Positions 34,346 to 47,314 of a stretch of 64,000 bases of DNA are shown here, in pieces. The position numbers and the translations under genes are program-made. The notes below the pieces were generated by a model that searched no databases, was not told the DNA's origin, and saw only the letters and a program-made list of their open reading frames with translations. Position 1 is the first letter of the stretch, and each line of letters opens with the position of its first letter. Source of the stretch: Gyromitra esculenta (Eukaryota; Ascomycota; Pezizomycetes; Pezizales; Discinaceae); the NCBI GenBank assembly GCA_038503075.1, contig JBCAML010000019.1:124001-188000 (forward strand). Direction: 5' to 3'.

Positions 34346-37300
34346 GGCTTTGTAAATTGAAGTGCTAATAGGGTATAGAGATTATGAGAGAGGTGTGAAT
34401 TGATACAGAGGAACGAAGAGGACCACCGTCCACCTTATATACTCGGATAATACCCCTCACAGACGGAGACCACGTGGAATACAGATAGCGCAAGCTGTCG
34501 CTTTTGGCGATCACCGTCGAGCTTCCGAGGTCTGTGCCCCAACACGGCAGCTCTAGACAATTCACTCATGCAGCCAAACTGCCCCCGTGCGGCGGGGTGC
34601 CTTTTTTTCCCCCTTCAGACTATTCCTCCATCTTCAACCGTACCACAGTCGCTACCGGTAATATCCAAGTCAAGCGGTAGCTCTGTTGGCTAGATAATAT
34701 GATATTTAGCTCTCCATGTGGATCCTTGTGCCATTTGGGCCAGGAACCTACATGTAGCTGCATAGATGGACACCCAGCACGAAACTCGAACTGATTACTG
34801 TATGCTTATGGGGGCGGTCCCGCGCATGGCATTGAACCCAAATCATTTACTCGAGTGTGTATCAGCTTTGTAGCAGTGGAGGTTGAACCCTCTTGGATAT
34901 CAGGCGATGTGGGATGTTATGGATTGGCTTTCCAGTGGGTTTCTTGCCTAAAACTAGTGCAACCAACCCATCGAAAGGTTACTATTGAATTAGGAAGTCT
35001 TTGGAGGGGCTTCTAGTAAAATGAAGCCGCGGATCGTTCGGGCCCACGAAAGGTTAGGTACAATAGCAGAGCATTGGCAGTAGAGATGCGGAAAACCAAG
35101 ATTGGTTCGACGTTAGACGCGATGGCGGCTTCTCCACATATTTGCCACGGCTGCTTTTTCTGCATTCGTTCTCCCAAGAACGTTAAATCTAACTCCACCG
35201 AATTTATTAGCGCAATCGCAATTGGCAAAAGCACTCTGCTTCGAGGCCTGCGGCAACTTCCACAGCTCCCATTAATCTCCTCGGGAGGTAGAGTGGACCC
35301 CGTCGACGGGGAGAGAAAAATCGGATTCTGTTCCGTAAAAGGAAGGATTGAAACGCCTGCCAGGTGGTGGAAGCGCATGGTTTAAACCTGGCCCCACTTT
35401 TGGGCGATAAAACCGTCTGGATCGGCCCCGCAAGCCACAGAAGGCGTATCCAAGATAGTTAAAGCCTCGCTTGCGCGAGACCCCCTTCGTTTCCCTCCCT
35501 CTCTGCCTGCTGTCGCAAAGCCAATAGCCTGTTCTGAAACTGCAATACGGTTTCTGGCGAACCTGTTTAATACGTGAAGCAAGCCACGGTTCACGCACGC
35601 AGCCAACTGCCGGACGGCTATCTTGTCAAACCTTATTACCATCCAATGGCCAACGGTGTGGCGTACATATAGTAGCCTCGCGTGTGCATGAGGCTTTGCG
35701 GCTTGCGATCAGCCTTTACGCAACTAGATGTGGCTGTCATTACGACTTACGCAGGAACAGAGGAGCAGGATTGAGGTCTGTGGGTGGTATCGTGGTGGTA
35801 GGGGCAGAGTCGAGATTGGTTAGAAGCGAACAGGTTTCTGTATCTTCAATAACGGCCCCTGCCCCAATATTCAAGTCCTAGTGAAGTCTTGTACAATCCA
35901 CGGTGGAGAAAACATAATTGCAGATGCATCGTCGTCGTCGAACCGTGCGCTCAGCCTCTTAACCGTGGGCCGATGAACACGAACAATAATCACTCAATCC
36001 AAGGCGTCAACTCTCCTATATCTCCCAGTGTAGCTAATCGGTGCAGCCCGAATACCGGACGGACGGAAGGAGGGTTGCTCAGACCAAGGTAATAGGTATG
36101 AACGTGAAATTGGTGGACCCAATAGGTCCTATTTGAGCGCCCGAATTACCCCTTCTCAGAGGCCCAACCTCAATCACATACACCAGTCAGATCATCACTC
36201 CACACACACGAGGTTGTGAAAGCGCTCGGTGGTCATAAAAGTTGAAGGTCGTCACGTGAATTAATCACGAAGGTCGTTAGAAGTATTACTAATTGATTGC
36301 ATCTCCTTACGTGCCGCTAAAATAGAGATTTTAATAAAGTAAGCTTTTAGGTTTACATGCAGTCTTGATCTCCTGGGAATGAGTTAATTTATTTTAAAGA
36401 GTTAGGCCATAATTTGAGTAACTAGAATCTGGCAAGTAGAGTATAATTATTGGTGAGATGAATATGGAATCTGTTTGGTTGTGGAACTTCTACGGAGATA
36501 GCAACACGATGGGATCACTCGACTGGAGCTCTAATATTTAGGTCTCGCTTTATGGTTACTGCAGTCGTAGATATCAACACTTCTATAAGAGTTCACTGTA
36601 GCTTAGTACACGTAGATGTAGGTCTATCTTATAATATGTAATGAGGCATCTGTTCGGCTCCTTGGTAAATACTCTTGGCTGCTTTTCTAGTTTACTGCAT
36701 GTAAGGATACTGCCTACCAGGCGGGCGGGTTAGCCTTTATGCTCTCTGCGCTACGTGGTGAAGGTATATTTCCTAATCACTAGCTACAATCCTACAATCA
36801 ACTCATCTCTTACCAAGTACTAGTAACCGAGTCTATCTAGTGGATATTTTTCTTGTTACAACAAACTCTCAATAGTACTAGTCTCTTCGCTCAGATTTCC
36901 GAAGTACCCTCACTACAATTCCATCACTTTCCTACTGTAACTTCGTACCTCACGTGCACTGCACAGAAAAATACAGAGATGGGATAAATAATCCATTCTA
37001 TTTTTATTTTTAGTACAAATAAAGTACAAGAAATTAATTAATAAAGCCAGGTATCCAAATCTTTTCCCATTTCAGCGCGCCAAAGAAAAAGTTCATCAAA
37101 GGTCATCCAACAACCCAGGTACCAGTACGTTCCAGGTGTTGTAGTTTGTTTTTGTTTTTTTAACGACAAAAGCCATCCCAAGCTATCACAAGGAAATAAA
37201 TATTAGCTCTACATTCAAACCCCACAACCTCCCTCCCTCCCCCTCCCCCCTCCCCCCTCCCCTCCATATCCAGCCCGTACTCGCCAGCAAGTACAAACCC

Positions 37301-37351
37301 CCGATACAGGCAAATAGTAATAATAAAGATATTATACACAATAAGCATACC
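34346..37351. other. 3-kb stretch without a supported gene
   Basis: The part 35010-35640 has overlapping open frames in several registers on both strands (up to 121 codons) and is richer in G+C than its surroundings, but no frame shows a known domain, leader or clear splice sites. The stretch 36300-37150 is AT-rich. A poly-C/T tract (CCCTCCCTCCCCCTCCCCCC type) lies at 37231-37265, next to the end of the membrane-protein gene. Confidence 0.5.
34434..34441 (-). promoter_or_regulatory. TATA box of the GMC gene
   Basis: The minus strand reads TATATAAG, about 90 bases before the ATG at 34345. Confidence 0.45.
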
Positions 37352-38659
37352 TTAATTCACTGTAACAACCGCCTCATGATGTCCATTACCCCACGCAGCC
37401 TCCTTCAGCGGTCTCTCATCGTTGTCCCGGCCCTGAGTGCTGCTGCTCTGACTGTAGTGGTCTTCGTCGAGTTCGCCGGTTGTTGATGCGACGATGACGT
37501 CCTTTTGCGTGTGGATTACGATGGATGGTTTGGTGCCGGTCCCGCTGCGCACGTGGCTGCTGTTGGAGAGTTCGATGCTTTGGTTGTCGCGCGCGACTTT
37601 GGTGATGAGGTCGGCCATGGACATTTCAATGTTCAACTTGACGGTGTAGGCGAGGGGGTGGAGTTGGATGTAGCTGTGGAGCATGGGTTAGTGGATGTGG
37701 GCTAGATGGGGTGGGGAGGGGGGACGAACACAGCGCCGTTCTTTAAGCTCATGAGTCCGATGATGAGGGCCTAGCGCCGACAGGTCAGTGGTCTTGTCTT
37801 ACAGGGAGAGGATGTTCAGGCGCGGACTTACATCCATGGTCAGCGATATCAATACGATACGAACGTTGAACTGTACAAGTCTGTCGTATTTGGTCAATCC
37901 TTGAGAAACAAGTCTTGCCTTCACAGTTCTAATAAAATACCAATTCAAGGCAGCATCGATAAGCAAGATAATGATCTTTTCGATTCTGTCCCAAACGGCA
38001 TTTATAGAGATGTATCTGTAATATGTGTTAGTAATTGCGAACGTGCTGTCTTGCCCGGGGGGGGAGGGGCGGGGTTAGAATTGACCTTTCGCTGACTTGA
38101 AGCTTTGCTGGAATCCAAATACAGAAGACAGAGATGTTGACCATTGTGACGAGGGTTGCAGTCCCCCACTTTATTTGCTGCGCTTTGCGCTTGTTTGACA
38201 TGACGATGGTGACCCGATTGATGATGATCTGCATAAGCAGTTGAAGCTCAAACACCCATAACATAACTTCCCCCCTCATCTGTCAGCCTGGTTTTTCCTA
38301 AAGTAACATCCAATTGGCGACTTACGAATTACAAAAGCGTATGGAAGACTAAACACCAGCGCGCCCAGCATTAGCTCACCGAATCCCCTTCAAATATCGC
38401 TAGTCTTCACACAGATTGAGAAAGAAAGAAAAAAACCGTACTTGAACTCCACAACTCCACTCAGGTATAGATATGCCTGAATCGTGATTGCGACGTTTGC
38501 TGTAAGTTCCCCCCAAATCATGTAGATGTATGCAGATGCCCATGGTCGCCTCGACCGCATAGTCTGTTTAATCGCATTCCATGTTGTCAAGAACCCAAAC
38601 CCGATCGTAAACCCAAAAGCTATGCTGGACACCTTGATGTCGGAGACACCTGAAGACAT
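37352..38659 (-). CDS. Seven-transmembrane fungal membrane protein
   Basis: The proposed exons are 38659-38442, 38387-38333, 38279-38086, 38015-37832, 37770-37730 and 37673-37352, about 337 aa. Seven hydrophobic helices can be seen in order: SIAFGFTIGFGFLTTW, AYIYMIWGELTANVAITI, ELMLGALVFSLPYAF, LWVFELQLLMQIIINRV, TATLVTMVNISVFCIW, IEKIIILLIDAALNWYF and IVLISLTMDALIIGLM. A conserved-looking end of the core (YTVKLNIEMSMADLI) follows. The tail is hydrophilic, Ser/Thr/Asp-rich and presumably cytosolic. Many ascomycetes have such receptor-like integral membrane proteins of unknown ligand; I cannot name the family. Two donors are weak (GTAATTC after exon 2, GTTCGT after exon 5), so small changes there are possible. 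An in-frame Met at 38704 offers a longer start. Confidence 0.7.
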
Positions 38660-41600
38660 TATGCGAAACTGGCGCTGCTGAAATGAAATGAAAACCTGGT
38701 TCAAAAAAAAGAAAGAGAGAGAAGCGAGTGTAAGGTGGCCGATCTAAAGGCACAATATTGTACGTAGTGGTGGGTGAGAGCTACATAGAAAACAATATGT
38801 TAGAATACTTTTTTTTTGGCAACTAATTACGATCCCTCTAGGGGGACCAGCAATTTAACGGTTAATCTGATTTGTCTAAAACTTACCAGTATATTGCACA
38901 AGCAGAATCGGTAGGTGCTTTCGCCGTGTAACACGTAGTAAGCTCTCTAAGTTAAAAGTTGACTTCTGTTGGCTCTGGAAGGAAAAAAAAGGTGCTCCGA
39001 TTTTTCTTCTTCTCAGGAACCGAGACTTCGGGCACCCAGACTAAGTATAAATTCTCGAATCGTTTCAAGCCGCAGGTGGTCCACTCTTCCATAGCCCATA
39101 GCAAAGACTGTTAAGCGACCAGGGATCTTGCCCAGAATCTGCCGAAGCCCTGGGAAAGAGAAAGAAAAGAAAGAAAAGGCCCGAGATTACTTTAGACAAA
39201 CCAGTGGTATTGTGCCCTCAACGTCAGTGTATTTGTTGATCTTAAAGGGGATCTTCTCTGGAGAAGGATTCATCATGTATGAGAAGGGTACGGAGATTGT
39301 TCGTTCACCTGCAGCACCGTTAGCTGTCAGTGCGCACAAGCGTTTTTGGTTTCCTTTTTTTCTCTGATACCCAGTGCAGGTAGCTGATATGGCAGTGTGG
39401 ACGTGGGGGCTGAAGGGGGTTTTGAGTGAAGATGGAATCTGTGGTAAGGTTTATTATATACCAGGGCGTAGACCCAAGTCTTCTACTGGGGGGAGCTTTA
39501 CCCGCACCTATTCCCGAGAGAGAAACCGGCAGCAAAAAACTGACTGAGATCGACGAATAGCGGCTCGGCATCCCACACTTTCTCAGCACTTCTCCACTCG
39601 TAAAGGACCCTGCCTGTTGTTTGCACCAGTACTGTACTGGTAAGAATACGCCGAACCAACCTGTCACAGCCGAACTCTGATTTCATGCCGCCGCCTCCAG
39701 GAAATTGGGATCAGGGCAGAGCATATTGCCGAAATAAGATATAGCCAGTTAGCCATCTCGAAGATAGTGGAGTATGTTTTACCTGGTTTTCTTCTCGGAT
39801 GGGTTAAGAGAAACTGAATCCTGGCAAATCAGAGATGGAACATGTTGCGGGAACTATCGAACTCTCAACCAAGTCTCTGGGTTATCGCCAAGGTTAGCTG
39901 TCAACTGAAAGTGCCTGTACTAATTGATTCAACTAAACTTTATATATTTAGTTTAGTTGCATTGTTGAACTAATTGTTCAAGAAAAACTCTTGATTTCAC
40001 CTCACCTCACCTCACCTTCCCGCCCCCCAAACAATAGTTTTTCCACAAAAACAAGAATGATATTTTGTGATACCCCAGAAAAAAAAAACCCCCCCGGCGA
40101 TGATGGCAATATTTACTTCTTCCAATGGCGTGATCTCGCGGTATCCGATTCCCCAGATTTAAGCCACAAAAAAAACCCACCGTCTCACCACCACAAAAAA
40201 ACAAAACAAAACTTCATGAATCAATGTTTTAGTCCCCTATGCCTCGAGTTCGAGCTCAAGCTCAAACTTTCGGGCTCAGGCTTTTTGCCACAGCGCAGGT
40301 GGCCAAAAAATTATAGTCCCTCACACATCCATATCCACACACACAAAAGATATAGCATGGCTACCCCCCAGCGAAATTTCGGCTATCTCTAGAGCGTAGG
40401 ATGGGCTTGTAGATAGAGGCTATTCCAGGCATCGAACCGATCACATACGCAAGAGCCTCTGCGACGCGAGTGGACACGTCAGCTAGGCACCTATTAAAAT
40501 TTACCTATGGATGAGGGGGGGGAACCTACACCCTATATGATACTGTGTGGAGATGTTTTTGACGTTGTACCCTGCTACTTGGTAAAGACTAGTCTTAAAG
40601 CGGCATATATGCCAAGAAGCTAGACCTAACAACATTTGTCCAAGCACAAAATATACAGTAACTATGAAGGCTATGCTGAGTGGCTTACTCTATGTTAATA
40701 GGGTGCTTTTTTTTAAACATTTACTTAGTTTTTCGCAGACGATAAAAATGCATTTTAGGATGCTGCGTTAGCGGTCCGAGAGACTACTCCACATGTATCA
40801 CTCTACAGTGATCCAAGTCTGTCGAGCCAATAATTGACGCCAAGGATACTTCTGGCTCGGAACCGGCTATACCCGAGTGACTCGCGATGTCTCACTGATT
40901 AGCCCACAGCACTCTACACTTCCCCCCCTTCCCCATAGTAGAGAGACATCTAAAGTCAAACAATCCCCAATTTCGCCAGCAAACACATAATAATTGGCTT
41001 TTTGTGTTGTCTCTAGACTCTGTGTTGAGTCCACGATTCGATTCAATTGAAACTTAGCGAGAGAGGCCTTGGCGGTTAAAGTTCACCGCGCTACTAACCT
41101 TGAACCTTGACAATTGGGCGACGCTACCTACATATCGACGATTAAACCTCCCCCCCCACATGTAAAAAAAAAAATTCACAAGCGAACGGGGAGGAAGCCT
41201 TTTTTTGGTCCATCCTAATCTCCTCTCTCTCTCCTATTTTTTTTTTCTTTTCTTTCTTCTCAAGACCCATTAATTTTGCATTTCTTCTTCCCCCCCCCAA
41301 TTTTGGGTTGGGGGGGTACATGTCTGTGCCAGGAAAATCCCCACAAACTCTATGGCCTAGAGCTAGACGGAGGGCCCAATTCCAGGGTTTGCGAATGAAT
41401 GGGGTGCCATAGATAGTTTTTGTGCCACACGAGAGTGTCGGGGTAGGATATTTCTCCGTAGCAGCTTACCGAACGAATTAATCCTTGGGTATATGAGGTT
41501 TTATTATTACTATGCGAGCTGGTTTGGGGATAGACCTTCTAGTGCGCGTCTAAAACTTCTTGTTTACAGTAAACCGGGGGGGGAGGGCATGGGAGAGTGT

Positions 41601-44600
41601 AGAGTACGTACCGGACCAGAAACGACGTTTGACCGTCAAGATCGGTTGTTCCCGTACGTTCGGAGGAAACCCGTAAAGACGGGGAGACGGCAGTTGGGGT
41701 ACTGGGATTAGCTGTCAGAATTAGATGCGTGGGAATTAATAGAGGTATCTGGGACAGCCAGACAGCCAGAATACAGACAGGCTGTAATTTATCCAGTGTG
41801 TGTGTTTTTACTATGCTTTGACCAAGTTTCAACCTCTCCGCCCTAAACCTGGGTTATTGATGGTTTCTGTTGCAGAAGCACACGGTTTCGTGGGAGATCT
41901 TTACCCACTTTGATGGGACCGAACAAAGTTTTGGGGAATCAACGCATCGCACCCCACTATATACTTTATGTGAGGCGGTAACCGTGGTCGTACGTACCTA
42001 CCTACCTCGGTGCTTCCCGTTTTTGCGACGCAGGCCGGTAATTGTAGCCAGTGAGTGTCCGCCCTGCTGGGGGGGCAGCATGCCCAGTCAATAGCAGCTG
42101 GCTTATAGGGGCCAGAATGGATACTCGGCCGGCGCTGTAGCAAAGACAGTTTGCATCGCTCGCATCGGTTTCTGGGCTACAGGGCTGGGTATAACATCTG
42201 GTTTGCTATAGCTATGGTACTGGGGCAAGGGCCGGCGCACATATATGCTCCTTCGTCGTGGAACTCGACCTGGTAGACATCGATGTACTCGGATACATTA
42301 TGAAAAACCTGGAAATAAGGGTATTAGGTTGACCAATCAATAAGTTGATATAACTAGATCCAGCCAACTAGAAACCCCGACCTAGAAGATGCATTTTCAG
42401 GTTCTTCATGTAGTATCCGAGTATACTCTAGCACAGTCGGACACACGTCTACGGCAATGCTCATGCTCATGCTCATAAGCTGCGTTTTTCTCTGTGTGAA
42501 TGGGAATACGTCACGTCACGTCGCATTGGATTCTGGCATTGTGATATCTGGATGCTGCATCCCATCGCAATTTTCCGAGCGTACCCTTTGGGATGCTTCC
42601 TTATCTGGGGTGCTTGCAGTGCAGTGCAGTGTGCAGTGCAGCTGTCGGTGTAGCTGGATGTCTTCTACACGTGACATCGTCTTATGGGTGAGGTGATTTC
42701 AGCACCCACATATAGCATATATCCCAGCCTATATCAGCACACGTCTATGTATTTGCTGTACAGAATCGATGTCGAGATAGTTCACCCCTCGAGACAACAC
42801 CGATCGACAGAGTCTGAATCCCAAAGGCCACAGGCACAAGGGCTGAACGGCTCTCGGAACCAGCCTTCCGGTCTGGACTGGACCCGAGCCTGAACCGTGC
42901 GGTACTGTTGTATCCGAGCGGTTCGGTTCCTCGGGTTCTCCGTCAACACTAGGAAATGTTCTGTGTCTATCGATATTCGTATTTGCTGCATCAACTCTCT
43001 CTACTGACCGCACTTGGGCAATCTGAGGCTCGTATTTTTATCTAATCATTTCCTGATGTAGCCCTTCGAACAAGCGATACCTCCCCTCCCCTCCCTTCCC
43101 CCTTGCTCAAAGCGCGGCATAGGCACATGTAACACTACCAACTGCTATCCAACTACCTACCTCCGCCAAGGTATCTGCCGAAGGCCGCGTTACCGGACTA
43201 TCATTCTATTAGGGCTAGAAGAAGCACCGGAAGTCACTCGAGCGCCACAGCCGCGCTTCGGCGACGAGCGACGTCTTGAAGTTCTGTGCGTGGGTTGAGG
43301 ATGCTATATAGTTGCTGTTCTTGGTATGAGAATAGATAGGGTGGATTAATTGCCCTTTCAAATTTGCTTGTGGTCGCCGTATAGATGCGGAGAATGAGCT
43401 TGGATGGTGATTAAACTACCACGCGAAAATGTGGAGTGGAAGCAAATGGGTGCCTCTAGTGGGTATTGATCTCCATATGGAAATAGCGAAATACGTACTA
43501 TAGTATATTTAGTAAAGCACAGCCTTATACCAACGGGTTTCCTTGCATTTGGCAGCGGAGCGGGTACGTATACGGTTCGGTACGGTACGGGGGAGGGAGG
43601 GGGCACCTTTAGGTCCCATACCTTTTGATACAAAACCCCGCCCCACCCCGTTTGCCTAGCAAAGGCATTTCCGATATCAACTAGGCTTCCACGTGTGGTT
43701 TATGCCCCTTTGGTTTCATAAACATAATATTTCTGTTGCTATCTCCAGGCCGGTTATGTAATGCATCGGAGCGACGCCTCATTTGATCTCGGAGAGAGAG
43801 AGGAGAGAGGGGGGAGGTTCAGGGAAAAACCCTTCGCCACTGGACTGCAATGGACTGGACTGGACCTTGTCGCGGCTTTCGGCATATGTTTTCGGCCTTT
43901 ACACACTCGGAAAACGTGCACGGTCTGCCTGCTCGCACACAGGAGAGCAGGGATACAGAAAGTCTCCGACTTTTTTTTTTTGACCCTTCATGCCCGAGCA
44001 AGGGGGTGGCCCGCCTATAACAAGTTCGTTTTTGGAACCGAGTCTAATGCGCATTTACATACATACAAGCAAAGGAGAGAAAAAGAGAGAGAGAGAGACC
44101 ACTGTGGGGCCTAGGTATCCACTTTATTCTGACCGGGTATTAGGTAACACTGGGCCGGTTCAATTGCTACCAATTAAGTCAATCTCCACCAAGCGACCGT
44201 TCCCCCCCCCAAAAAAATACTAAACTAATTGCTCGTGTCATAGCACTTTCTATTTAGAAAAAAACCGGCGACGGATATTTTTCGTGGAGGGGGAGAGATA
44301 AATCGGCGATTATTTCGAGTGATGTCACATGATCCTATTTACCATTAATGCCATCTGTACGTAGTTAGAAACTGGGAGGGGGGGCGCGGGCTCACTTGTT
44401 CGGTAGTTAGCTGTACCATAGAGTTTCCAGATACTTGTTTAGAGTATATACTCCGCTTCACGAACTTGTCCAAGATCTACCTACTCAATCTCGCTGCACC
44501 ACCAGCTGGCGTGAGCCCAACCCCCACAACTCGGCCGTGCGTCTCAGAAATACCAATAGATTCAGATATCCTTGATTCAAGCTTTTCTAAAAGATAGGCT

Positions 44601-45228
44601 AAGCATTAACCATGGTGCAGCTTTCCAGTCAGAGGATCGGAGAGTACTCAGTGTTTCCAGGAGGGAGTTGTAGCCATAGCTATAGCTAACGTTATTATAA
44701 CTCTTTATAATTAGGCAAAAAAAGACCCCTCCAAAATATTTACATCAAGCATATTTGCTGATCAGTCCAGAATGCGAAGCGAAAGGAAAAAGGGAGAAAA
44801 GAGCATTGATTGTCTCAATTCAAAATTACCCCCCTCTCTCCTCACGGTCTCGGATTGGGCTCATGCTTAAGGACGGGCGGGAGGACGATCGAGCTCCAGG
44901 TATGCATTGGCACGTCTCCGAGGAGTACGTCTCATTATGTGCACGTGTCCCCGTTTCCGGCTTGGATGAATATCGAAGGCATGGAATTTTTACTGTTGTT
45001 GGGTGGGCAGTGTCTCTTGATTGTGATTACGGATGATTCGTGAGTCTGTGCATGCTTGGGCTTAGCTTGGCAAATTGAGAGGAGTGTTTTTACTGGTCGG
45101 TGAAGGTCGGTGAAGGCTGGTGTGGGTTGGGTTGTTTTTCTATTCTATGGGGGTTTCTGAGGGTTTGAAAGGGATTGATGGGCCGGGGTCTATTGGCTTT
45201 GAAGTATGTTTCTTTTGGGGGGGAGGGT
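38660..45228. other. 6.6-kb gene desert rich in simple sequence
   Basis: No gene is supported. Open frames are numerous but short, overlapping and without domains. Homopolymer runs are frequent (A/C at 40080-40200, C at 41150-41300, G/A in 43560-44100). There are also small tandem repeats such as ATGCTC (42459-42477), GCAGT (about 42617-42641) and GAGAGA (44075-44098). A perfect 10-bp palindromic stem is at 39930-39959. Confidence 0.5.
39930..39959. repeat. AT-rich perfect hairpin
   Basis: CAACTAAACT pairs with AGTTTAGTTG around a ten-base T/A loop. It is seen directly and has no gene assignment. Confidence 0.6.
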
Positions 45229-45537
45229 TTAGGAAAGTCTTCGGCGAGCGGTTGGTTTTTCTGTTGGGTAGGTATTTGGGGGGTTCAAGTTTTTGAAGCT
45301 ACTAACTAGCTGAGCACTTTGGTTATCTCGAGGGCTTTTCATGGAAGAAGTGCTAGCTTCGAATTGATTCTGTTCGGAGGTCGTATGCCATATCCCCGAA
45401 GGTGGCATCGAAGGAGCTGCTTCAGATCTAACTTGTAGTGATCGAATCGCACGGAGGAAACACATCAACGTTAGAAAAAGAGAAGTGAGAAAGATAGATC
45501 TATTATACGATTCTAGAGAATAGCCTGACACGGCCAT
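45229..45537 (-). CDS. Small ORF with N-terminal hydrophobic segment (candidate)
   Basis: I do not recognise it. The frame is 102 residues. Residues 14-28 (SIFLTSLFLTLMCFL) are hydrophobic, suggesting a signal anchor or leader, followed by a polar Ser/Gln/Pro-rich tail with no cysteine pattern. It starts 116 bases from the oppositely oriented small ORF at 45654, so both could share a promoter. No splice evidence and no homologue; it may be spurious. Confidence 0.25.
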   Translation of the reverse strand: MAVSGYSLESYNRSIFLTSLFLTLMCFLRAIRSLQVRSEAAPSMPPSGIWHTTSEQNQFEASTSSMKSPRDNQSAQLVSSFKNLNPPNTYPTEKPTARRRLS

Positions 45538-45653
45538 CCCTTATTCATTGAGAGAGCATGTAGAAGTAACACGGTTGACTACTCTATATCTGGCGGATTG
45601 AAGAAACCGAAAGTTGAGCAAAGTTTCATAGAATCGAAACTTCCCTCAAAACC

Positions 45654-45824
45654 ATGAAATCGACACTGTTGCTGGGCTTTGTTGCCAGTGTTGTCAGTAT
45701 CGATCAATCTAAAACCGAGACGTCAGTAGATACCGTATCCTCTAAGAACCTGAGTCCGAATCAACGAGTGCCACCCACTCCACGAGCGTATGTGAGCCTT
45801 TTTTTTCCTGTAAGTAAAAGGTGA
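45654..45824 (+). CDS. Short leader-bearing ORF (candidate secreted peptide or first exon)
   Basis: It has 56 codons. MKSTLLLGFVASVVS reads as a short signal peptide, followed by a polar segment with Lys, Ser and Pro. A GTATGTG donor-like site lies inside codon 45 (about 45788), so the true product may continue in a downstream exon that I could not find. The ATG context AAACCATGA is good. It is divergent from the small ORF at 45537. Confidence 0.3.
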   Translation: MKSTLLLGFVASVVSIDQSKTETSVDTVSSKNLSPNQRVPPTPRAYVSLFFPVSKR

Positions 45825-46386
45825 TTGATCTATGTATTGACCGGAGAAACGTGAGTCTAGAAGTCAGAAATCAAGTGCTTCCTCTACCCAATCTTGAACT
45901 ACTAGATTAGCAATAACATGCAAAACCTCCCTCCCTCCTTCCCAACACGAAATAAAATAAAATAAGGCAAAGCTCGTAAAACGCAATCACACCTGTCCAA
46001 TCCAAACCGACGTTACAGTCCGCTATATCCCACACACTACCTACCTCAGCAAACCCCATCAACAATCCAGATCGATTATTTATTTAGGAGGGGGGAGGTG
46101 GGTGGATATTAATCAGCATCTTACCGCCTTAGAGTATATCGAGTCCTCTGAGCCCCCACATAGTAAAATAACCGCGCGTTCCTCTCCCCCCCCAAAGGGA
46201 ATCTCTCTCTCTCTCGCAGAAATCTATCAATCTATCTACCTACCTACCCATCGTATCACAAGTTTGCCGCGTAGTTCTTCCGGCGCATCACAACGTTCGG
46301 TACATACGTACCCTCTCTCTATCTCCCTTTTTTTTTTTTCAGTTCCCGGAAATTTAAAACATGCAAAAACCGTTCCTCCCCCCCGC

Positions 46387-46412
46387 GGGCTGGGCTGGGC
46401 TGGGCTGGGCCC
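46387..46412. repeat. (GGGCT)n microsatellite
   Basis: Four to five tandem copies of a GGGCT unit. Confidence 0.8.
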
Positions 46413-46580
46413 ATTTTACCAGTAAACCTATTTCCGTCTCTCAGGATTACCCGTGGAACTGGTACCCTTACTTCTTACTTCTTACTTCTTCCTCCTTCTT
46501 CCTAGCCCTTCTTCCTGGCTCCCGGAAAACATTACTAATAATGCTTTTTTTTTCTCCGTGGAAGCGGTAGTTGGTTACAT

Positions 46581-46600
46581 GTACGTACGTACGTACGTAC
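46581..46600. repeat. (GTAC)5 microsatellite
   Basis: Five perfect copies of GTAC, a fully self-complementary repeat. Confidence 0.9.
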
Positions 46601-46625
46601 ACATCTCATCCTCGAGATTTATGCT

Positions 46626-46646
46626 CAGCCAGCCAGCCAGCCAGCC
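46626..46646. repeat. (AGCC)n microsatellite
   Basis: Five tandem copies of AGCC. Confidence 0.85.
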
Positions 46647-47314
46647 TGCAAAGCCCACCCCCTCTCCCTTCACACACACAGGCTCATCGAAGGATCCGGA
46701 GCTATCGGGAGAAATCGTTGCTATACATATACGGGGGGGTTAGACTGAACTACATATTTAAACAAAGGGTAGACAAACAGCAGCAGCTTGAGGATATGGG
46801 ATATGTATGGTGAATGTTTGATGTTATCATTCCGAGTGATAATGCGTGATTGTTCTTCTCGCGCCGAAATACACACCCGAATCATGCTAAAGAGTTTTTT
46901 CGCCACTAAGATATGAACCGTCCAATTATCTACCGTTAAATATACCCTCGACTCCTACCCACTTCTAACTACCCCACCGCTACTGTCACGTCACCACCAA
47001 ACATATAAATAGGTATTCCATCCATTCCATCCAGAAGGAAACAAAAAGAAGTACAACAGTTCTATATTTACACTCTAGCGCACTTAGTACATCTCTCCAA
47101 TAGCCCTAAATGTACTCGTATCCATAACCACTACCGAATCAACAAAAGGTAACCAAATTAAGCCAAACCACAACCAAACGCGATGCAGTCGAACCAATTA
47201 CAGAATCCATTACCTACGTCCACTCATAACCATCATAACAATGACACAATAAAAATAGCAATAGCAATAGCGAAAGAAAGAAAAAAACTCCTTGAACTCC
47301 AATTCACCCTACAC

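Larger units (their letters stand above)
45825..47314. other. Repeat-rich stretch downstream of ATG2
   Basis: No gene is supported. It contains several microsatellites (listed separately), CT-rich runs at 46190-46345 and an A/C-rich, G-poor part (46920-47280) that forms the 3' flank of ATG2. Open frames here are translations of repeats. Confidence 0.5.

Noticed and set aside
40418..40490. tRNA-like text on the minus strand (box-B-like GGTTCGATGCC)
   Set aside because: The acceptor and T stems do not pair and no anticodon loop of normal size forms; at best a degenerate relic.
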